Assembly: GCA_028718845.1 (NCBI GenBank)
Contig: JAQULA010000083.1
Span: forward strand, 1 to 7,482
DNA length: 7,482 nucleotides
Direction of reading: 5' to 3'
Origin: Candidatus Omnitrophota bacterium
GTDB taxonomy: Bacteria; Omnitrophota; Gorgyraeia; B26-G9
The translations under genes and the position numbers were made by a program. Each line of letters opens with the position of its first letter. Position 1 is the first letter of the stretch. Shown piece by piece: positions 1 to 4,336 of the stretch. The notes beneath the pieces are model-generated. The model saw only the letters and a program-made list of their open reading frames with translations, ran no database searches and had not been told where the DNA came from.

Positions 1-628
1 GCCGGTATTCCGGGATCTCTTTAATGATGTTCATGATCTCTTTAACCGTTTCCGGGCCTTTTTTTTCAAACAATCTCTGCAGAAAACTACTCACATGGTT
101 ATCTGCCGGAGTGTGGCAACACATCAGCGGGATATCAAGCAACCGGGCCGCATCAGCGGTTTTTGTATGATTAACCGGCAATAAACGCCGTTCGACCTCA
201 TCAATTCGCTCCTGCAGCAGTTTATCCGCCACGGTTACCGGGACACCGCGCAAACAGGCGATATCCGCCTGCATATACATAACCTGATGCAATGCCGCCA
301 AGGCACGCCCTTCCGGATGATGGGCAAGGATTAAATCGATTTTTTTATTTTGCCCGCGCAGAGTGTGTGCCAGCAAAACCTCCCCGACATCGATATCAAT
401 ACCCACCAGGATACTGCGAATTTCCTCCTCGCCGCTGCCATGAAGAATCCGGGTATCGCTGTACGGATTAGTCAATCGTTCCGGATCAAACTCTTTCTGC
501 TCGGAAGACGACAACTCCGCGTAATCCTTTTTTAACCGTTTCAACTCCTGTTCGACTCTGGCCTTACCACGGGGATCCTGCGCTATTCCTTTGCTGATAA
601 CCGCATTAAACAAACTTTTCAATTTCAT
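1..628 (-). CDS. NIF3-family dinuclear metal protein, N-terminal part (cut by window edge)
   Basis: Only the first 209 codons lie in the window; the gene runs off the left edge. Translation from the ATG at 628 begins MKLKSLFNAV. About 60 charged residues precede the family core, including NPYSDTRIL at 54-62, which fits the longer NIF3 proteins rather than the short YbgI type. Core motifs are visible: DLILAHHPEG with the His-His pair at 103-104, and CCHTPADNH with His172 and Asp176. In NIF3/YbgI structures equivalent residues hold two metal ions; the expected C-terminal His and Glu ligands would lie outside the window. The family is sometimes annotated as GTP cyclohydrolase type 2, but its cellular role is unsettled, so I assign no reaction. 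The start is the first ATG in frame. The ribosome site is weak: AAAGGG lies about 15 nt upstream. I see no promoter between this start and the T-run at 700-707, so expression may depend on the promoter at 904-932. Confidence 0.85.
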   Translation of the reverse strand, partial: MKLKSLFNAVISKGIAQDPRGKARVEQELKRLKKDYAELSSSEQKEFDPERLTNPYSDTRILHGSGEEEIRSILVGIDIDVGEVLLAHTLRGQNKKIDLILAHHPEGRALAALHQVMYMQADIACLRGVPVTVADKLLQERIDEVERRLLPVNHTKTADAARLLDIPLMCCHTPADNHVSSFLQRLFEKKGPETVKEIMNIIKEIPEYR

Positions 629-699
629 GATTTTTGACCAATTCCCTTTACCAGCCGTAATGGTTGTTAATCCGTCACGTAACCCCGGACATCCCGCAT

Positions 700-897
700 A
701 AAAAAAAGACAGGCCCTGGTATACTTTTTGAGGCTACAACCATGCTGCCGGTCCTTACCCGCATGTTGCTCACCACTATTCAGAAATACCGATGTGAATA
801 GCCTGCTATTAATAATTAACTTATTATGTGTGAATAATTTATGAAAAAAACCAGAAAAATGGATAAAATTTATAAGGTTGATTTTTTTTCTTAAGTT
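700..897 (-). ncRNA. Putative structured small RNA or leader RNA, family not recognised
   Basis: A near-consensus promoter at 904-932 would start a transcript near 897 that contains no convincing reading frame and meets eight consecutive U at 707-700, about 200 nt later. The 5' half is very AU-rich. The 3' half, from about 806, can fold into a rod of about 100 nt. GCAGGC (806-801) pairs with GCCTGT (714-709). GGTAT (790-786) pairs with ATACC (722-718). An apical stem CAACATGC (768-761) pairs with GCATGGTTG (745-737) with one bulge. Alternatively, CTATTCA (801-795) pairs with TGAATAG (782-776), a perfect 7-bp hairpin that cannot coexist with the outer rod. I could not match it to SRP RNA, 6S RNA, tmRNA, RNase P or a known riboswitch by eye. 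The folds were found by hand, not by energy calculation. It may be a free RNA, or a leader for the NIF3-family gene 72 nt further on. Confidence 0.45.
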
Positions 898-903
898 ATT
901 GAA

Positions 904-932
904 AGTATATCACAATATATGCTGGCTGTCAA
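904..932 (-). promoter_or_regulatory. Strong sigma70-type promoter for the RNA (and perhaps the NIF3-family gene)
   Basis: On the minus strand the -35 is TTGACA (932-927), the spacer is exactly 17 bp and the -10 is TATACT (909-904). This is the closest match to the sigma70 consensus in the window. The predicted start is near 897. The sequence on both sides is AT-rich. It points away from the nuclease-like gene and towards the NIF3-family gene, with no reading frame directly after it. Confidence 0.75.
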
Positions 933-945
933 GGCAGGGCGCTAC

Positions 946-980
946 TTATTTTCAATACGTAACATTATTATTTTGAATAC
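946..980 (-). repeat. Pair of 13-bp direct repeats upstream of the strong promoter
   Basis: The plus-strand sequences TTATTTTCAATAC (946-958) and TTATTTTGAATAC (968-980) agree at 12 of 13 positions and start 22 bp apart, about two helical turns. They lie just upstream of the -35 of the promoter at 904-932, centred near -55 and -77 from the predicted start. That is a usual place for an activator's paired sites or an A/T-rich UP element. No regulator gene in the window points to a binding protein. Confidence 0.5.
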
Positions 981-1141
981 ATTACATCAAATAAACCTGC
1001 AGAGTTTTAATCCGGACAATTCTTAGCCCAAAATACATTTTTTTAAAAAGTTTTAATTAAATTTTCACCTCCGGCAGCCTCAGGATTGTCGGTTTTACCA
1101 ATTTATCCGCCCACCCCTTTACCCCCGCCGGGAAGAAACAC

Positions 1142-1723
1142 TTATTCACGCTGCCATTGCCGCCAGATCCCTTGTGAACGTTGTTTTGCTTCTTTGTAAA
1201 GATCGCTGAATTCTGCTTGATAACGCTCATTCGGTGCTGCGATGACCCCAGAAGAATACCCCTGCCGGATAAGCTCGGCATTTACAAATATATCCTCCTC
1301 CGGGAGAAAAACATACCCCTGTAAAATCCCATATTGATCGCGTTGCTGCACATCAAACTCGATACAAACATATTTATTTTCAACCAGCCTGCGGGTAAAT
1401 TGAATAACTTCATTTCCCATTACTTCTAAAACCACTTCCGGGATGCCGGTAATTTTAGAATCACCGTAACGTTTGCTGGTTTTTTGACACTCCGGGGAAT
1501 TAACGCCGATGAAATGCAGCAACTCATCGGTTTCCAGGCGCACCATATCGCCCTTCAACACCTCGATAATCCTCACATTGCGATAGGCTTCCGGATCGAT
1601 CCGGGCTTCCACCGCGTATAAATGCGGCGCGGGATGCCCACCCCGTTTAGGCGAATCAGTTTGCGCGTAACCCAATTCCGCCGCCAAACAAACAATTCCC
1701 GCTAAAACCAACCAATTTTTCAT
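1142..1723 (-). CDS. Secreted staphylococcal-nuclease-fold (TNase/SNase) protein, probable loss of catalytic arginines
   Basis: From the ATG at 1723 the protein has 193 residues. Residues 1-20 form a signal peptide (MKNWLVLAGIVCLAAELGYA, cleavage likely before Gln21). The rest has the thermonuclease pattern: VLKGDMVRL, then FIGVNSPE, then a QYG turn, then VNAELIRQGYSS and a C-terminal helix ending GIWRQW. Compared with S. aureus nuclease, Asp21 (here Asp59) and Glu43 (Glu78) are kept. The catalytic Arg35 is His70, the calcium ligand Asp40 is Asn75, and the catalytic Arg87 is Ile133, in QYGI where the family has YGR. Weak or absent nuclease activity, perhaps with nucleic-acid binding kept, is therefore likely. 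An in-frame TTG at 1735 is also possible, but GGA lies 7 nt before the ATG. The gene starts 29 nt after the stop of the PilZ-PilT gene, so the two are probably co-transcribed. Confidence 0.85.
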   Translation of the reverse strand: MKNWLVLAGIVCLAAELGYAQTDSPKRGGHPAPHLYAVEARIDPEAYRNVRIIEVLKGDMVRLETDELLHFIGVNSPECQKTSKRYGDSKITGIPEVVLEVMGNEVIQFTRRLVENKYVCIEFDVQQRDQYGILQGYVFLPEEDIFVNAELIRQGYSSGVIAAPNERYQAEFSDLYKEAKQRSQGIWRQWQRE

Positions 1724-1752
1724 CTGCTTATCCAACCGAATAATTAGTCTGG

Positions 1753-3120
1753 TCAGGTCGGAGTCGTCTCGTCGCCGACATACTCCGAATCTATCAGCCC
1801 TTTATTTAAAAGCATCCGCAGCGAACTCTGCATAGTCTGCATTCCGACATTCCGGCCGACTTGAAGCAATGAAGGAATCTGCTTCCAATCGCCTTCCCGG
1901 ATCGTGCGGCGCACCGCGCTGGTAACAATCAATACCTCGGCGGCCAAGGCCAGCCCTTTCTCATCAAGCCGGGGCAGCAATTCCTGGGCGATCACGGCAC
2001 GCAATACCAGGGATAACCGTTTCAAAATATGTTTTTGCACATCGCCCGGAAAAAAAGAAGTCACGCGGTCCAGGGCCTGAGCCGTGTCCCCGGCATGAAT
2101 GGACGTCAGCACCAGCGCGCCGGTTTCCGCAGCCGTAATCGCGGTTTCCATGGTTTCCATATCCAAAATTTCCCCGACGATCAAAACATCGGGATTTTGA
2201 CGCAAGGCATTTTTGGCCGCGCTGGAAAACGACAGCGTATCCCGGCCCACTTCCCGCTGTTTAATAATACAATTACGATTAACATGGATATATTCGACCG
2301 GATCTTCGATACTGATCACGATACCGTTGCTTTTATTGTTAAGCACATCGACCATGGACGCCAGCGTCGTCGTTTTTCCCGACCCGGTGCTTCCGGCCAC
2401 TAAAATCAGCCCGTTACGATGCAGCAGCAACCCTTCCACGACTCCCGGCAGCCCCAGATTTGACGGCGGGCCGATCTGAGTAGGAATTAATCGAAAGGTC
2501 CCCTCGATTTTTCCCTGCTGAACATGCAGGTTAACCCGGAAACGCGTGCCTTTACGGGTGGTCAGCACCATATTCAATTCTTTGGTTTTTATAAACTTCG
2601 CGTAACGCTCGTCGTCGAGCATTGCCAGCAGCAAATTACGCAATTCATACTCATCAAAGGGCGCACCTTCGGTCACAAACAGCTTACCCAGCTTCTTTTT
2701 TATCGGAGGATAACCGACAACCAGATGAATATCCATCACATTATTCAGATTAATGGCATCAAGTACTTCGTGAATATCGACCCGGTGCAGAAAGTGTTTT
2801 AATTTTTCCTTGGCATTTTCTTCGATCTGCTCGATGTTCATCCCGACAAGATACTGTAGATCGTTCTGGCTGGAAATCAAAACCCGCATTACCCTGCCCT
2901 GGAATGAAATCGATTCATCCTGAGCCACCATAATAGTCATTCGCAGCAAGGTATTGAGGTCGATTTTCTCATCCGAGTAAAAACTGATCCCGGCCATACC
3001 CAGATCCTTGGTCGCAACGATCATGGGGATATCGGCCTTTCCATCGGCGAGAATCTTTTCGTAGTGGACATTCAACCGCACCGGATATCTCGGGGCGACT
3101 CTTTTTTCCTGGTATTTCAT
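1753..3120 (-). CDS. PilZ domain fused to a PilT-type retraction ATPase
   Basis: A 455-residue protein in two parts. Residues about 5-100 form a PilZ domain: RVAPR at 7-11 gives the RxxxR c-di-GMP motif, and DLGMAG at 39-44 matches [D/N]xSxxG except that Ser is Gly. Residues about 115-455 are a PilT-like type IV pilus ATPase: a degenerate N-terminal DIHL motif, Walker A GSTGSGKT (243-250), Asp box IEDPVEY (271-277), Walker B region ending VGEILD (315-320), His box with SIHAGD (340-345), and AVRRTIRE (402-409), the counterpart of AIRNLIRE. PilT hexamers power pilus retraction at the inner membrane base. Usual PilT is about 340-370 residues without PilZ, so the extra length is the fused domain. 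Walker B normally reads GEMRD or GEIRD; here the Arg is Leu. I chose the ATG at 3120 because AGAGGAG lies 12 nt upstream; an in-frame GTG at 3147 has no clear ribosome site. It lies 82 nt after the hydrolase-like gene. Confidence 0.93.
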   Translation of the reverse strand: MKYQEKRVAPRYPVRLNVHYEKILADGKADIPMIVATKDLGMAGISFYSDEKIDLNTLLRMTIMVAQDESISFQGRVMRVLISSQNDLQYLVGMNIEQIEENAKEKLKHFLHRVDIHEVLDAINLNNVMDIHLVVGYPPIKKKLGKLFVTEGAPFDEYELRNLLLAMLDDERYAKFIKTKELNMVLTTRKGTRFRVNLHVQQGKIEGTFRLIPTQIGPPSNLGLPGVVEGLLLHRNGLILVAGSTGSGKTTTLASMVDVLNNKSNGIVISIEDPVEYIHVNRNCIIKQREVGRDTLSFSSAAKNALRQNPDVLIVGEILDMETMETAITAAETGALVLTSIHAGDTAQALDRVTSFFPGDVQKHILKRLSLVLRAVIAQELLPRLDEKGLALAAEVLIVTSAVRRTIREGDWKQIPSLLQVGRNVGMQTMQSSLRMLLNKGLIDSEYVGDETTPT

Positions 3121-3202
3121 AAACGGGGCCGTCTCCTCTGATGACACATATTAAGGCAAGAAATTTACCGTTCCGGAGCACTTTAGAAAATAACCGCGAC
3201 GG

Positions 3203-4114
3203 TCACTGTTTCCAGTTATTATCCAACCAGTCGGCGCCCTGGGCAAATACTTCCCCGGGAGCGACGATATGACCGCCTTCATATTCAAATCGTGCAGTCC
3301 TCCAGCCGACCCCTTCCAAGAATTTCTTATCGGTATCCATGTGCCGGTAACCGAAATCCGCGCGGCTGACCAGAAATACCGCGATTTTATCATGGGGGTA
3401 CCGTTTTGCTCGTCTTTCGTTGGAACGCAAATAAGCATCCATCATCCCGGCGTTGGTCACTACCGCTGATATTATTTTCGGGCAAAAGTAGCTGAACGAA
3501 TGCGCGGCCGTTCCGCCTTCGGCCAGGCCGACAGCCACGACCCGTTTTCGGTCAACCGGGTATTGTTTAAAAATCTTCTGCAGCGACAGCCATTCGAATT
3601 TACACCAGCGTTCGCCTTGGGACCGGAACCGGGTCGAACCGTACAAAATCCATTTTTTTTCATCGGCGATCTGCTTCCACAAATCGATCATGGCCTGGGC
3701 ATCGCCATCGGGATGAAACATCACCGCCAGCGGATAAAGCCTGCCGGGTTCCAACCCTTTAGGCACGTAAAGTAAAAACTCGGGCCCCTCCGGAGCACGC
3801 AAATCGGCCGCCGCCGAAGCATTAGTTTGATCATTTTTCGGCTCCTCCGCGCCGGACACGCCCTCGGCCGCGGCAGGAACCACCGAAGCACTGGGTTCAT
3901 CGCGTTCTATTTTTTTAACATTTGTTTTTTTATAGGTCGTAAACATTCCTTTATTCAAACAGTCGATTTTGACATGATCCCGGGTATCTTCAACGATTTT
4001 ACCGGTAATTTTTCGGCCGTTTTTTAAATACAAAGTATCCGCATTACTCTCTTGCGCAAGAGCAAACACTAATCCCAACCCGCATAATATCCCGATAATT
4101 TTTTTATTGTTCAT
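3203..4114 (-). CDS. Secreted alpha/beta-hydrolase-like protein with Ala in place of the nucleophile Ser
   Basis: 303 residues. A signal peptide covers 1-25 (likely cleavage SNA/D). Residues 26-72 look like a small beta-barrel (DTLYLKNGRKITGKI, then repeated beta strands ending KKIE), a module often seen at the start of exported proteins in PVC-type bacteria. An Ala/Glu-rich linker follows to about 108. From there to the end the pattern is that of an esterase or depolymerase-type alpha/beta hydrolase: LLYVPKG, PLAVMFHPDGD, RVVAVGLAEGG, and a late GGH (280-282). The nucleophile elbow should be GxSxG but reads GLAEG, with Ala198 where Ser is required; the codon is GCC. The His is kept. It is probably a non-catalytic fold or a binding protein. 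GGAG lies 6 nt before the ATG and an extended -10 promoter lies just upstream, so this is the first gene of an operon with PilZ-PilT and the nuclease-like protein. The hydrolase fold call is firm; the function is unknown. Confidence 0.8.
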   Translation of the reverse strand: MNNKKIIGILCGLGLVFALAQESNADTLYLKNGRKITGKIVEDTRDHVKIDCLNKGMFTTYKKTNVKKIERDEPSASVVPAAAEGVSGAEEPKNDQTNASAAADLRAPEGPEFLLYVPKGLEPGRLYPLAVMFHPDGDAQAMIDLWKQIADEKKWILYGSTRFRSQGERWCKFEWLSLQKIFKQYPVDRKRVVAVGLAEGGTAAHSFSYFCPKIISAVVTNAGMMDAYLRSNERRAKRYPHDKIAVFLVSRADFGYRHMDTDKKFLEGVGWRTARFEYEGGHIVAPGEVFAQGADWLDNNWKQ

Positions 4115-4148
4115 GGCACACTCCGGTTATTTGGCTGTATTAGAGAAA

Positions 4149-4178
4149 ATTATAACACATCCTTACCCGATTGAACAA
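4149..4178 (-). promoter_or_regulatory. Extended -10 promoter for the hydrolase-like/PilZ-PilT/nuclease-like operon
   Basis: The minus strand carries a perfect TATAAT (4154-4149) preceded by TGT, giving the TGn extended -10. A weaker -35, TTGTTC (4178-4173), lies 18 bp upstream. The predicted start near 4142 gives a leader of about 28 nt that ends with a GGAG ribosome site in front of the ATG at 4114. No operator-like repeat is evident. Confidence 0.7.
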
Positions 4179-4196
4179 GGGAAAAACGCAGTAAAT

Positions 4197-4216
4197 AAAA
4201 AAGCCCGGCCGCCGGC
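4197..4216 (-). terminator. Probable rho-independent terminator after the large exported-protein gene
   Basis: On the minus strand GCCGG-CGG-CCGGGC can form a short GC-only hairpin (four to five pairs, three-base loop, one bulged G), followed at once by TTTTTT (4202-4197). It sits about 120 nt after the stop of the large gene and just before the next promoter, the expected place. The stem is short, so efficiency is uncertain. Confidence 0.5.
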
Positions 4217-4336
4217 AGGATAGGGATCGAAGACAACTGAAAATATATAAACCGGCAGCCCTGGTCCCGGCTCATAAAAAGACTGCGCCGCGGGAACAAC
4301 CAAAAGATATTCGCCGTCCGGTATTTCGCCGCAAGA

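Larger units (their letters stand above)
629..1141. other. Gene-free intergenic stretch, AT-rich
   Basis: Between the NIF3-family start and the nuclease-like stop there are 513 bases without a credible gene. The middle, about 820-1060, is visibly far richer in A and T than the flanking genes. It contains the promoter, direct repeats and putative RNA listed separately. I see no GC-rich hairpin with a T-run straight after the nuclease-like gene (1040-1141), so the end of that operon is not defined by sequence. Confidence 0.7.

Noticed and set aside
718..730. Extended -10 (TGGTATACT) on the plus strand
   Set aside because: No -35 lies 16-18 bp upstream and no gene follows on the plus strand. 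It is better explained as part of the paired ATACC arm of the minus-strand RNA.
703..806. Bacterial small SRP (4.5S) RNA
   Set aside because: The length of about 100 nt, the rod shape, the closing stem before a T-run and the string GGTAAGGACCGG followed by CAGC are suggestive. However, the conserved GGAAGGAAGCAG apical segment that binds Ffh is missing, so I do not call it SRP RNA.
700..897. 6S RNA
   Set aside because: The total length of about 200 nt fits, but the 5' end does not pair with the 3' end to give a closing stem, and I see no promoter-like central bubble.
1057..1281. 74-codon minus-strand frame overlapping the end of the nuclease-like gene
   Set aside because: It overlaps a well-supported gene on the same strand in another frame and has no recognisable domain.
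2029..2802. Plus-strand frames of 88-124 codons inside the PilZ-PilT gene
   Set aside because: They are antisense shadows of a gene with clear ATPase motifs.
4197..4336. Open minus-strand frames between the large gene and the next promoter
   Set aside because: Two frames stay open for about 45 codons, but neither has a start with a ribosome site, the composition is not convincing, and the terminator hairpin lies inside.
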